Below are positions 8,567 through 17,037 of a DNA stretch of 44,376 nucleotides, piece by piece. Source of the stretch: Actinomycetota bacterium (GTDB taxonomy: Bacteria > Actinomycetota > Acidimicrobiia > Acidimicrobiales > Ilumatobacteraceae); contig WLDE01000008.1 of the NCBI GenBank assembly GCA_009704985.1, positions 1 through 44,376 of the forward strand, written 5' to 3'. A model generated the notes under the pieces. It was not told the origin of the DNA. It searched no databases and saw only the letters and a list, made by a program, of their open reading frames with translations. Position 1 is the first letter of the stretch; each line of letters starts with the position of its first letter. The translations under genes and the position numbers were made by a program.

Positions 8567-9544
8567 ATGACCGATCCGCTGGACGGACGGGAGCTGTTCC
8601 GCCGGTATCCCGGGAACCCCGTGCTCACCGCACGGGACTGGCCGCACATGGTGAACGCCGTCTTCAACCCCGCAGCGGTGGCGGTGCAGGGCGAGACGTG
8701 GCTGTTCGTGCGGGTGGAGGACCGCACGGGCCTGTCGCACCTCACCCTCGCTCGGAGCAGGGACGGCTACAGCAACTGGACCGTCGAACGCGACCGCAGC
8801 CTGATGCCCGACACCGGTTCGTGGGTCGAGCGGTGGGGGGTCGAGGACCCGCGGATCACCGTCATCGACGGTCGCTACCACATCTGCTACACGGGCTACT
8901 CCTCGTCGGGTCCGCTGGTGTGCCTCGCCCGGACCGACGACTTCCGGACCTTCGAGCGGCTCGGGGTGGTGCAGGTGCCCGAGAACAAGGACGCCGCCCT
9001 GTTCCCCCGCCGCATCGGCGACCGGTGGGCGATGCTGCACCGCCCGGTGTCGACCGTCGGCCACCTCCAGGCCCACATCTGGATCTCGTGGAGCGACGAC
9101 CTGCGCTACTGGGGTGACCCGACACCGCTCATCGAGGCGCGCTCGGGCGGGTGGTGGGACGCGAACAAGGTCGGCCTCGGACCACCACCGCTCGAGACGT
9201 CGGAGGGTTGGCTCGTGCTGTACCACGGGGTTCGGTTGACCGCGTCGGGGTCGCTCTACCGGCTCGGCCTCGCCCTGCTCGAGCTCGAGCAGCCCACGCA
9301 CGTGATCGCCCGCGGCGACGAATGGGTGTTCGGCCCGTGCGCGCCGTACGAGGTGGCCGGTGACGTCCCCGACGTCGTGTTCCCCTGCGGCTGGCTGCTC
9401 GGCGACGACGGCGACACGCTGCGGATGTACTACGGCGCGGCGGACAGCACGGTCGCCGTCGCCACCGCCAGCCTGTCCGACCTGCTCGACCACCTCGCAG
9501 GGCACGGCGGTGCCCAGACGGGCCGCGCCCGGAGCAGGAGGTGA
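8567..9544 (+). CDS. Glycoside hydrolase family 130 (mannoside phosphorylase-like)
   Basis: A protein of 325 aa with the five-bladed beta-propeller pattern of GH130, enzymes that phosphorolyse or hydrolyse beta-mannosides. Diagnostic stretches are NPVLTARDWP, VFNPAAV, ERWGVEDPRIT with the conserved Glu-Asp-Pro, and later GGWWDANKVGLGPPP and YHGV. No signal peptide is seen, so it acts in the cytoplasm. A GT4 glycosyltransferase lies convergently after a short remnant gene, a common pairing. The start is the ATG at 8567, which begins directly at the conserved N-terminus. The exact mannoside substrate cannot be read from the sequence. Confidence 0.9.
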   Translation: MTDPLDGRELFRRYPGNPVLTARDWPHMVNAVFNPAAVAVQGETWLFVRVEDRTGLSHLTLARSRDGYSNWTVERDRSLMPDTGSWVERWGVEDPRITVIDGRYHICYTGYSSSGPLVCLARTDDFRTFERLGVVQVPENKDAALFPRRIGDRWAMLHRPVSTVGHLQAHIWISWSDDLRYWGDPTPLIEARSGGWWDANKVGLGPPPLETSEGWLVLYHGVRLTASGSLYRLGLALLELEQPTHVIARGDEWVFGPCAPYEVAGDVPDVVFPCGWLLGDDGDTLRMYYGAADSTVAVATASLSDLLDHLAGHGGAQTGRARSRR

Positions 9545-9548
9545 CACG

Positions 9549-9755
9549 GTGGTGAGCGTCGGGCATCCCGGCTCGCGGATCGGCGTGATCTACCGGCCCG
9601 AGACCGAACGGGCGAGCCACTACGTCGATGCCGACCTCGTGCGCCAGTTCGACGTGGTGATCCACATCGACCACACCACCGCCGTCGAGCCGCTCGATGC
9701 CGGCGTGCACTGGGAGCGTGGCGAGCTCCCCGACACCTTCCCGACGGGCATCTGA
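9549..9755 (+). pseudogene. C-terminal remnant of an erythromycin-esterase-family protein
   Basis: About 68 codons encode RIGVIYRPETERASHYV, QFDVVIHIDHTTAVEPLD and GELPDTFPTG. These match the C-terminal tail of erythromycin esterase (EreA-like) family proteins as I know them. The catalytic body, several hundred residues, is absent; upstream sequence belongs to GH130 in another frame. It is either a decayed gene fused by deletion to the GH130 region or a small gene. In mycobacteria the phosphoribosyltransferase/Ere-family protein Rv2030c belongs to the DosR set, so its presence here fits the surrounding block. Confidence 0.7.
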
Positions 9756-9849
9756 CCGGCCTCACCGCCATCGCTTGGCAGGGGCGTGGAGGTCACGCCG
9801 AGGTCCGTGCTCAGGGCGATCAGGTGCCGGAGGCCGGCGACCGGTGACG

Positions 9850-11043
9850 TCACGCGACCCGCATCGGGTGGCGCCACGGCGTGCGCAGGTCGACCACCGA
9901 ACGGATCACCTCCAGGTAGCGCTCGCCCACGGCGGTCCACGCCATCGGAGCCGCGAGCTCGAGCGCGCGACGGCGCATCTCGTCGGCGAGCCGGGGATGT
10001 GTGAGCACCGACTCCAACGCGCTCGCCATCGCCGCAGGATCGCCGTGCGGGACGACGAGGCCGGCACCGTCGACCAGCAACTCGCGTGCGTGCGGGAAGT
10101 CCGTGGACACGACCGGGCGCCCGGAGGCGACCGCCTCCACCAGCACGCCCGAGGTGACCTGCTCGGTCGTCTCGTAGGGCAGGAGGACGACGTCGGCGGA
10201 CCGGATGAGCCGCGTCAACGAGTCGACGTCGCGGTAGCTGTCGTCGAACTCCACGAGGTCCGCGACACCGGCGGCCTCGGCTCGCTCGATCAGGCTGCGG
10301 CGGTACGACTCCCCGGACCGCTCGAGCACCTTCGGGTGCGTGGATCCGGCGACGACGTACCGCGGGGTGGGGATGAGGTCGCGCACGTGGGCCATCGCGT
10401 CGATCCCGGCCTCGACGCCCTTGCCCGGTCCGAGCAGACCCCAGGTGAGGATCGTCGGCCGCTCGGCGTGCGGGGGATCGACCTCGCCGGTGTTCGGGTG
10501 CGCGCCGTGCGGGATGATGTGGACGATCCGCGGGTCGACGGCGAAGATGCTGAGCAGACGGTCGTGGGCGGCTCGGGTCATCACCACCAGCGCGTCGCTG
10601 GCGCGCGCCAACCGCTCGACGATCTCGCGCTGGCGCGGCGTCGGCCGGGCGAGCACGGTGTGGAGCACGCTGACCACCGGGGTCGCCGTGCGCTCGACCA
10701 GTCGCAGCACGTCCTCGCCCTCGGCACCGCCGTAGATCCCGAACTCGTGTTCCACCACCACCACGTCGTGGTGCGAGACGAAGTCCAGCGCGGTGCACAG
10801 TGAGGAGGTGTCCCCCTGCCGCCAGGGGAGCACGGACCCGTGGCGGCCCGGACGAGGGGTGTCGTCGGATCCGGGGTCGAGCACATCGACGACATCGAGC
10901 ACATCGAGCACATCGACCGTCGTGTTCGGCGCATGAGCCGTCATCGCGTCGACGAGCGCCGCTCCGAACGTGGCGAGGCCGCACTGCGTCGGCGGGAAGG
11001 TGCCGACGTGGACGACGGAGGTGGGGTCCATGGGGTGTGCCAT
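9850..11043 (-). CDS. GT4-family glycosyltransferase
   Basis: A GT-B fold glycosyltransferase of 397 aa. The N-terminal domain opens with VVHVGTFPPTQCGLATF (sugar-acceptor side). The C-terminal Rossmann domain has ILTWGLLGPGKGVE and the nucleotide-sugar motif EQVTSGVLVEAVASGRPVV, with the conserved second Glu of the EX7E pattern. A low-complexity DVLDVLDVVDVLD run (about residues 44-56) comes from a short GAT/GTG-type DNA repeat. Together with the convergent GH130 gene it suggests synthesis and turnover of a mannose-type glycan. The donor and acceptor are not known. Confidence 0.88.
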   Translation of the reverse strand: MAHPMDPTSVVHVGTFPPTQCGLATFGAALVDAMTAHAPNTTVDVLDVLDVVDVLDPGSDDTPRPGRHGSVLPWRQGDTSSLCTALDFVSHHDVVVVEHEFGIYGGAEGEDVLRLVERTATPVVSVLHTVLARPTPRQREIVERLARASDALVVMTRAAHDRLLSIFAVDPRIVHIIPHGAHPNTGEVDPPHAERPTILTWGLLGPGKGVEAGIDAMAHVRDLIPTPRYVVAGSTHPKVLERSGESYRRSLIERAEAAGVADLVEFDDSYRDVDSLTRLIRSADVVLLPYETTEQVTSGVLVEAVASGRPVVSTDFPHARELLVDGAGLVVPHGDPAAMASALESVLTHPRLADEMRRRALELAAPMAWTAVGERYLEVIRSVVDLRTPWRHPMRVA

Positions 11044-11109
11044 GACCTCGATTGCACCAGGGGTGACGTTCGGGCAGCCAGAGCCGGTCGGCTCCGGGTG
11101 CAGGGACGT

Positions 11110-12522
11110 TCATCCGTTCCGCGATGACGATCGGGCGTGACCGGTCGCGAGCTCCGCGTCGTCGTGCCGGCGGAGGGGGAGGGTGAGCAGCACCGACGTG
11201 CCGCCGCCGTCGCGTGGGCGCATGTCGACGTCCCCGCCGTGCCGGGCGGCTCGTCGTCGGGCGTTGTCGAGGCCGAGCCCTCCCGTGTCGGGAGCCGCGG
11301 CGGGGGAGACGTCGGCGACGACCCCGATGCCGTCGTCCTCGACAGCGAGCACCAGACGCTCGCGATCGACGGACACCGACGCGGACGCGTGGTGGGCCCG
11401 AGCATGACGGGTGATGTTGCTCAACAGTTCGCGCAACGTCGACAGGACATCGGCCTGCATCGCGGCGGGGACCAGATCGAGGTCGCCGTCGATGCACAGC
11501 TGCACGGGTGAACCGAGCGCCGGCGCGACGTCGTCGACGAGCGACCGGATCGCCACCTCCAGGCCCTCGAGGAGCACCCGCCGATCGCGGAGTGCGTAGA
11601 TCGTCGACCGGATGTCTCGCATCACGGCATCGAGTTCGTCGACCACGTGGAGGGTGCGCGTGTCCTGGTCGGGTGAGCCGATCGACGCCTGCAGGGTGAT
11701 ACCCGCGACGAAGAGCTGCTGGATGACGTTGTCGTGCAGGTCGCGGGCGATGCGCTCCCGCTCGTTCGCCACGGCGAGCTCCTCGTGGGCGGCGAGCAGC
11801 TCCTCCTCGGCGGCCTGCTCGGTCCGCAGGTCGTGGAACGTCACGACCATCCAGCGGCGGTGGGGTCGAGAGACCCGGACCGCGGTCACGAGTGCCGGGA
11901 ACGGACCGTCGCAGCCGTCCATCATCACGCGAGCGGACTCCGGCCCGTCCTCGCCGACTCGTTCGACCAGTGCCCCGACCTCGGCCATGCTCGTCCCGGC
12001 GATGCCTGCGACCGGTGGCGGGAGGGCGAGCAGATCGACGAGTGGGATCCCCGTCATCTCGGTGAAGCACGGGTTCGCGTAGACGTAGCTGTCGGAGCGG
12101 AGGTCGATCTCGACGACACCGTCCTGCAGCGCGTCGAGCACGGCGACGGCTCGGCGCCGGCTCTCGAACACCATCGGGATGCCGGGATCCGCATCACGGT
12201 CGATCGAGATGTGCACCAGGACCGACCCTGCACCCGCTGCCTCGGCGAGCGCACAGACCGAGCATCGAGCCAGGGTCATCCGCCCTGCCTCGTCGAGCAG
12301 CATGAGCTCGACGGGATCGGCCAGGGCGCCCGAGGAGGCCCGCTCGATCGCGGCGATCAGCGGCCGGTGCTCCTGCGGCATGGGGAACACGTCCGTGACC
12401 GCAGCACCGTCGAGCTCGAGTCCGTCCATCAGGCGACGCGCGGCGGCGTTGCCGCCACAGATCCGACGTCGACGGGCGTCGACGATCAGGACGGGGTCAT
12501 CGAAGAGATCGAACAGTTCCAC
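11110..12522 (-). CDS. PAS-PAS sensor histidine kinase, NarL/DevS type
   Basis: A soluble kinase of 470 aa. PAS domain 1 covers about 1-107 and PAS domain 2 about 122-235. They are followed by a HisKA_3 dimerisation domain with ERERIARDLHDNVIQQLF (His 263). The ATPase domain has LRELLSNITRHARA (N box), VEDDGIGV (G1) and GGLGLDNARRRA. The GTG start is preceded by an AGGAGG site six bases away. The HisKA_3 class pairs with LuxR/NarL-type regulators. The DevR-like regulator at 13231-13887 is the natural partner. There are no transmembrane helices, so the signal is probably intracellular. No haem GAF domain is seen, unlike mycobacterial DevS. Confidence 0.9.
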   Translation of the reverse strand: MELFDLFDDPVLIVDARRRRICGGNAAARRLMDGLELDGAAVTDVFPMPQEHRPLIAAIERASSGALADPVELMLLDEAGRMTLARCSVCALAEAAGAGSVLVHISIDRDADPGIPMVFESRRRAVAVLDALQDGVVEIDLRSDSYVYANPCFTEMTGIPLVDLLALPPPVAGIAGTSMAEVGALVERVGEDGPESARVMMDGCDGPFPALVTAVRVSRPHRRWMVVTFHDLRTEQAAEEELLAAHEELAVANERERIARDLHDNVIQQLFVAGITLQASIGSPDQDTRTLHVVDELDAVMRDIRSTIYALRDRRVLLEGLEVAIRSLVDDVAPALGSPVQLCIDGDLDLVPAAMQADVLSTLRELLSNITRHARAHHASASVSVDRERLVLAVEDDGIGVVADVSPAAAPDTGGLGLDNARRRAARHGGDVDMRPRDGGGTSVLLTLPLRRHDDAELATGHARSSSRNG

Positions 12523-12720
12523 GGCGCACCTCCTCGCATGGTGGCGGGCGCCTCCCCGGCACCGACAGAGCCGGTCGTCCGGCGTCGGAGGTCCGGATGG
12601 CTCCGATTCAGGGCCGACCGCATCCTGGCCGGCGTCCGCCGGATCAGGTGAGATGACGGTCGAGGTGGCGCAGAGAGGCCGATGGGTGAGATCGATGGGG
12701 AAGGGTGGCGAACGGGAGCG

Positions 12721-13101
12721 ATGTCCGAGATCGCGGTGGTCCAGACAGGGGTTCCCGCTGACGGGCGTGTTCGAACCCGGGTCGGCCCGCTCGCGGCTCG
12801 GCTCGGCGCCAGTGTGAACCTCGCCGTGGTCTGGACGTACGACGGTGAGGCGCTGTTCGAACCGGCCGCCGAGCGCGAACGGGTGTGCCGGTTGATGGCG
12901 TCGTCGCTCGCCGCCTGGCGCTCGGAGACGCCGACGGTTGCTGCCCGGGTGAGCCTCGAGGTCGGTCGACTCTCCCCGGTCGTCCGACGCCTCGCGGCGA
13001 CGTCCGAGCTCGTCGCGGTGTCGTGGGACGCCGTCGCAGTCCCGACGGGCCCGGAACTGGCGGACGAGTGCGGCGGACGGTGTTCGGTGCTCCTGGTCTG
13101 A
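12721..13101 (+). CDS. Small universal-stress-protein-like protein
   Basis: A 126-aa protein from the ATG at 12721 (an alternative ATG at 12682 has its own AGAGAGG site). The pattern of a first strand IAVVQTG, helix PLAARLG, second strand VNLAVVW, later VAARVSLEVG, LVAVS and a final CSVLLV matches the alternating strands and helices of the UspA fold. The ATP-binding G-x2-G-x9-G-S/T motif is not clear. It lies between the sensor kinase and response regulator; DosR-type regulons are rich in USPs. The assignment is by fold pattern only. Confidence 0.6.
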   Translation: MSEIAVVQTGVPADGRVRTRVGPLAARLGASVNLAVVWTYDGEALFEPAAERERVCRLMASSLAAWRSETPTVAARVSLEVGRLSPVVRRLAATSELVAVSWDAVAVPTGPELADECGGRCSVLLV

Positions 13102-13170
13102 AGAGCACCAACCGGGCGATCGGCGGGACGGCACCGGTGACGTGGCAGCGAGCCGGCGCTGACCGGGTCG

Positions 13171-13205
13171 GGGTGGGAGCGGGATGCATCAGCCCGCTCC
13201 CGCCC
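13171..13205. terminator. Strong bidirectional hairpin between convergent genes
   Basis: GGGTGGGAGCGGG (13171-13183) pairs with CCCGCTCCCGCCC (13193-13205) over 13 positions, with one G-T wobble, around a 9-base loop. It sits between the ends of the USP-like gene and the response regulator. It lacks a T tract, as is common in very GC-rich actinobacteria. Confidence 0.7.
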
Positions 13206-13230
13206 TGGCCCCTGCCCCTCGCGAACGAGC

Positions 13231-13887
13231 TCAGCCGACATCGAAGCCGGTTCTCAGCGCGAAGACGGCCGCCTCGGTCCGACGCGACAGGCCCAGCTTG
13301 TGCAGTATCGACGAGACGTAGTTCTTCACGGTCTTCTCGGACATGTGCACGTGCGGCGCGATCTCCCGGTTCGTGAGGCCCTCCACCAGGAGCTTGAGGA
13401 TCGACCGCTCCAGCGGCGTCAGCGACGCCAGGCGCGGGTCGACGTCGGTCGCCGGATGGCGGATCCGCTCGAGGAGCTTCCCGACGAGCGTCGGATCGAT
13501 CAGCGATTCGCCGGCCGCGACCCGACGCACGGCGACGACGAGCTCGTCGAGCCGGATCTGCTTCAGGACGAACCCGGACGCTCCGGCCATGATCGACTCG
13601 AACAGCGCGTCGTCCTTCGCGAACGAGGTCAGCATCAGGCAGGCGACGTCGGGGTGCTCGGAGCGGATGTCGCGGCACAGCTCGGTGCCGCTGCCGTCGG
13701 GGAGTTGCACGTCGATGACCGCCACGCGCGGGTGCACGGCGCGAAGGCGTCGGATCGCGTCCTCGCAGGTGCCGGCCTCGCCGACGACCTCGACGTCACC
13801 GCTCGCCTCGAGAATCGATCGAACGCCCTCGCGGACGACGGCATGGTCGTCGATCAGGAACACCTGGATTCGGTCGGTCTGCTCCAC
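13231..13887 (-). CDS. NarL/DevR-type response regulator
   Basis: A DNA-binding response regulator of 218 aa from the GTG at 13887, which has a GGCGGAG site about nine bases upstream. The receiver domain begins IQVFLIDDHAVVREGV, has VAVIDVQLPDG with phosphoacceptor Asp 59, and the switch region LMLTSFAKDDALFESIMAGASGFVLKQI, which closely resembles DevR/DosR. The C-terminal LuxR helix-turn-helix has LTPLERSILKLLVEGLTNREIA and EKTVKNYVSSILHKLG. The likely kinase is the HisKA_3 protein at 11110-12522. It probably governs the dormancy-type genes around it. I found no clear copy of the mycobacterial DosR box. Confidence 0.92.
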   Translation of the reverse strand: MEQTDRIQVFLIDDHAVVREGVRSILEASGDVEVVGEAGTCEDAIRRLRAVHPRVAVIDVQLPDGSGTELCRDIRSEHPDVACLMLTSFAKDDALFESIMAGASGFVLKQIRLDELVVAVRRVAAGESLIDPTLVGKLLERIRHPATDVDPRLASLTPLERSILKLLVEGLTNREIAPHVHMSEKTVKNYVSSILHKLGLSRRTEAAVFALRTGFDVG

Positions 13888-13994
13888 GACGTCATGCTCC
13901 GCCCTTCGTGCTGCCTGCACCAGGGCAGAACGGCCCGTGACACCGGTGCCCGGTCCGGGAGCGCTCGGGTGTCGACCGGCGGGTGCCTGCCCGG

Positions 13995-14000
13995 TACGGT
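13995..14000 (+). promoter_or_regulatory. Leaderless-type -10 box for the AhpD-like gene
   Basis: TACGGT is followed by six bases (CGTACC) and then GTG at 14007. The TANNNT-N6-start spacing is the usual sign of a leaderless transcript and supports GTG 14007 as the start. Confidence 0.5.
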
Positions 14001-14006
14001 CGTACC

Positions 14007-15047
14007 GTGATGACAGGGAGGACGACGCCGCACCGGTCGGAGATCCGCCCCGACCTGGTCGTCGCGCAGGCGGCCGCCTGGGTGCACGTCACCTCGCCGG
14101 GTTCGTGCTGGAGCGGCGTGGAACGGGCGGCCATCTCCCAGGTCGCGCTGGCGGCACTCGACGATCCCGATCCGCTGCCGCCCTGGGTGACGCCGTCGTC
14201 GGCCGGTCGCCCGCTGCCGGGCGACGGCGTGATCCCGGCCGTCGTCGCCGATGCGGTGTATCGGATCGCGCGTCATGCGTCCACGCTCACCGAGGACTGG
14301 TACCGCGGGGTGCTCGACGCCGGTGTCGACCCGGTCGCCTACGTCGAGATCGTCGGCGTGGTGGTGGCGGTCGCGGCGGTCGACGGGTTCTTCCGTGCGC
14401 TCGGCGCGCCGCGTCCGCCGCTGCCGGCGCCCGTCGACGGACCACCGCACGGCGTGCACCCGCCCGTGGAACCGGCGACCCTGAACTGGGTGGTCGTCGC
14501 CGCACCGGCGGATCGCGCGGCGGCCGTGGTGCAGGGGCTCAGCGCCGTGCCCGAGGAGTTCGCGAACCTCGAACGGCTGGCGGCCGCGCAGTACATCCCG
14601 ATGTTCGAGATGGACGACCAGGCGTGGAACCGGGGCACGCTCTCGCGGCCCGACATGGAGCTGGTCGCGGCGAGGCTGTCGGCCGCCCGCGAGTGCTTCT
14701 ATTGAACGACCTGCCACGTGGTGATGCTCCGTGAGAGCGTCGACGCCATCCCCGCCGACGACCGGCCGTCCGACGACGAGACCGCGGCCCGGCACCACCT
14801 GCTCGAGTCGTTCGTCGCTGCCGTGGTGGGCGACGACCCCGACCGTGCGGATCGGGCACGGGCCGAGTTGGCCGAGGCGTACGGCGACGAGTGGCTCGTC
14901 GACACGGCCGCCGTGGTGGCCAACTTCGAGATGATGACCCGCCTCGCCGACGGCACCGGTGCCCGCCTGTACCCCGCGCAGTGGGAGGCGACGGCGGCGA
15001 TCCGCGCCGAGCACGGCATCGACGGGTTCGCCTCCCACCGCCACTGA
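14007..15047 (+). CDS. AhpD-like peroxidase, candidate selenoprotein with in-frame TGA
   Basis: One open frame interrupted only by TGA at 14703-14705. Read through, it gives 346 aa. The first part is a carboxymuconolactone-decarboxylase/AhpD-like helical domain (VERAAISQVALAAL). The active site reads E-x11-C-x2-U-x3-H (Glu217, Cys229, TGA 232, His236; numbered from the ATG at 14010). This is exactly the spacing of Glu118, Cys130, Cys133 and His137 in mycobacterial AhpD, with TGA at the peroxidatic Cys. Downstream codons remain clearly protein-like (HVVMLRESVDAI, WLVDTAAVVANFEMMTRLADG). A GC-rich stem-loop lies 24 bases after the TGA. It would reduce peroxides in the cytoplasm. A TGC-to-TGA mutation or sequencing error is the main alternative. 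Confidence 0.8.
14723..14741 (+). promoter_or_regulatory. Candidate bacterial SECIS stem-loop
   Basis: GATGCTC (14723-14729) pairs with GAGCGTC (14735-14741) over seven positions, one a G-U wobble, closing a 5-base loop CGUGA. The loop has G at its second position and starts 24 bases after the in-frame TGA. Both features agree with the bacterial SECIS rule (a G among the first two loop bases, about 16-37 bases from the UGA). Confidence 0.6.
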
Positions 15048-15080
15048 GGGCCGGCCCGGACGGCGTGGCATGGTGACACC

Positions 15081-15692
15081 GTGATCGACGACCGGCTCCG
15101 GGTGGTGAAGGACCGTGCGCTGGAACCGTTCGTGCGGCGGCTCCCGTCGGCGGCCACGCCGGGCCGGTTGACCGCCCTGTCGCTGGCGGCGAGCCTCGCG
15201 GCGGCGCTGCTCGCGGCCGGGGGTCGGGTGTGGTGGTCGCTCGCCGCCTGGCTGCTGGGCCGGCTCGTCGACGGCTTCGACGGCGCGGTGGCACGCCGGC
15301 TCGGCCGGTCGGGCGACCTCGGCGGCTACCTCGACCTGATGTCCGACACCGTCGGGTACGCCGCGATCCCGCTCGGCATCGCGGCGGGCCAGGACGACTC
15401 GCGCGTCTGGATCGCGTGCGCGGTGCTGCTCGCCGCGTACTACGTGAACGCCCTGTCCTGGACGCTCCTGTCGGCGATCGCGGAGAAGCGGTCGGCCGGG
15501 GCTGCGGCCCGGGGCGAGCGCACGTCGGTGCACATGCCGGCCGGTCTCGTCGAGGGAGCGGAGACGATCGTGCTCGTGTCGGCGATGCTGGCGTTCCCGC
15601 GACAGGCCACGGTCCTGTTCTCCGTGATGGCCGCCCTCGTCGCGGTCACGGTCGTGCAGCGCGTGGTGTGGGCGTGGCGGTCGCTCGGATGA
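15081..15692 (+). CDS. CDP-alcohol phosphatidyltransferase family membrane protein
   Basis: Integral membrane enzyme of 203 aa that transfers a phosphoalcohol from a CDP-alcohol to an acceptor, usually in phospholipid synthesis. The class motif D-G-x2-A-R-x8-G-x3-D-x3-D is complete in the stretch DGAVARRLGRSGDLGG followed by YLDLMSD. About five or six hydrophobic helices are visible, for example near residues 30-50, 95-125 and 160-200. The GTG start lies 33 bases after the AhpD-like gene, so the two may be co-transcribed. The specific alcohol cannot be determined. Confidence 0.88.
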   Translation: MIDDRLRVVKDRALEPFVRRLPSAATPGRLTALSLAASLAAALLAAGGRVWWSLAAWLLGRLVDGFDGAVARRLGRSGDLGGYLDLMSDTVGYAAIPLGIAAGQDDSRVWIACAVLLAAYYVNALSWTLLSAIAEKRSAGAAARGERTSVHMPAGLVEGAETIVLVSAMLAFPRQATVLFSVMAALVAVTVVQRVVWAWRSLG

Positions 15693-15727
15693 CCGGGTCG
15701 CCAGAGGCGGGCCGGTGACGCCGAAGG

Positions 15728-16876
15728 TCAGAGCCAGTCGCGGCGCTTGAACACGAGGTACAGGGTGCCGCAGGTGAGCGCCATCAGGCTCAGCGCGACC
15801 GGGTAGCCGAACTGCCAGTCGAGCTCGGGCATGTTGGTGAAGTTCATCCCGTAGATCGTGCCGATCAGCGTGGGGGCGAACAGGATCGCCGCCCAGGCGG
15901 AGATCTTCTTCACCTCCTCGTTCTGGGCATTGCTGGTCTCGGTGAGGCGCCGCATCTCGTCGTTCTGGCGTTGCGCGACGAGCGTGGCGTTCACCGTGAG
16001 CATGTCGCGCAGCGCGGTGCGGTACTCCTCGATGCGCTCGGTGATCTGGGTGAGATGGTCGTCGACGTCGCGCAGGTAGCGCTGGAGCTCCTCGTCGACC
16101 GCGTACTTGTCGAAGCCCGACCGCAGGTCGGTGATCACGCCGGCGAGCGGTCGGGTGGCGCGGTGGAAGTCGGCGACCTCGCGTGAGAGCTCGTAGATGC
16201 GGCGTGACACCGCCGGCGCTCCCGAGAACACCTCGATCTCGATCTCGTCGATGTCGTTGCCGAGGCCGGTCACGACGGGGTAGTAGCCATCGACGACCTG
16301 GTCCATGATCGCGTACAGCACGGCCTCGGGCCCCTGGCGCAGCAGCTCGGGTTGGGCCTCCAGTCGTCGCCGGACGCTGCTGAACTCCGGCGCCTCGCTG
16401 TGGCGCACCGTGAGCACGAAGTTGGTGCCGGCGAAGAGGTGCACCTCGCCGAACTCCACCTCCTCCAGGTCGTCGCGGTACCGGGCGGGGCGGAGCACCA
16501 CGAACAGCGTGTCGTCGTAGCGCTCGAGCTTGGGGCGCTGGTGGGCGTGGATCGCGTCCTCCACCGCGAGCGGGTGGAGGCCGAACTGCTCGGCGAGCGT
16601 GTGCACCTCGGCGTCGGTGGGTCGGTACAGACCGATCCAGGCGAAGCCGCCGGGGTGCTGGGCGAGCTGGGTGACGGTGTCGGCGATCGAACCCATCGTC
16701 GCCACGCGCTCCCCGTCGAGGTAGATCGCGCTGTCGACGATGCGCGAGGCCGGCCGTGGCGCCGACGTGTCGACGTTGAGGCCGTCGTCGTGGTGCTCGA
16801 AGCTCACCCCGCGACTCCGGGTGGGGCGGCGGGTCCGCACGAGGGCCCGGAGCTTGGGGGACTTGGGGTTCGCCAT
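15728..16876 (-). CDS. corA: CorA-family magnesium/divalent cation transporter
   Basis: A CorA-type channel of 382 aa. A long cytoplasmic alpha/beta and helical funnel domain is followed by two C-terminal transmembrane helices. The defining GMN loop between them is present (YGMNFTNMPELDW). The basic C-terminus FKRRDWL is typical. The N-terminal 30 residues are rich in Arg and Lys. It is single-gene, converging with the phosphatidyltransferase gene (35-base gap) and divergent from the PhyH gene. Confidence 0.93.
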   Translation of the reverse strand: MANPKSPKLRALVRTRRPTRSRGVSFEHHDDGLNVDTSAPRPASRIVDSAIYLDGERVATMGSIADTVTQLAQHPGGFAWIGLYRPTDAEVHTLAEQFGLHPLAVEDAIHAHQRPKLERYDDTLFVVLRPARYRDDLEEVEFGEVHLFAGTNFVLTVRHSEAPEFSSVRRRLEAQPELLRQGPEAVLYAIMDQVVDGYYPVVTGLGNDIDEIEIEVFSGAPAVSRRIYELSREVADFHRATRPLAGVITDLRSGFDKYAVDEELQRYLRDVDDHLTQITERIEEYRTALRDMLTVNATLVAQRQNDEMRRLTETSNAQNEEVKKISAWAAILFAPTLIGTIYGMNFTNMPELDWQFGYPVALSLMALTCGTLYLVFKRRDWL

Positions 16877-17001
16877 GGACTCGTCGACCGGTCGGGCGTC
16901 GTCGGGGAGGACGCACCGCCGGGCGCATCGTAGACGGGCCGCCGTGGCGAGGTCTCCCGCGCCGGACCCCGGAGGGACGAGGGCAGCGATTGATCATCGT
17001 G

Positions 17002-17030
17002 TTGACGAACGCCAAGCTGACGATCAGTAT
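17002..17030 (+). promoter_or_regulatory. Promoter for the phytanoyl-CoA dioxygenase gene
   Basis: A -35 TTGACG (17002-17007) and -10 CAGTAT (17025-17030) are separated by 17 bases. The ATG follows seven bases later, so the transcript is probably leaderless. A weak inverted repeat, TGATCATCG...CGATCA, flanks the -35 region and could be an operator. Confidence 0.5.
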
Positions 17031-17037
17031 TGGCGGC

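Noticed and set aside
9620..12070. Long minus-strand open frame over the glycosyltransferase and kinase genes
   Set aside because: It is an out-of-phase reading of GC-rich coding DNA with Arg/Pro/Ala-rich nonsense protein; the GT4 and kinase frames contain the real motifs.
4833..14006. Mycobacterial-type DosR binding boxes
   Set aside because: I looked for GGGACTWWAGTCCC-like sequence in the intergenic regions of the block and saw none convincing.
14718..15047. Separate small gene starting at ATG 14718
   Set aside because: It has no ribosome site, is in the same frame as the upstream gene and supplies the missing C-terminal half of the AhpD-like protein; read-through of the TGA explains it better.
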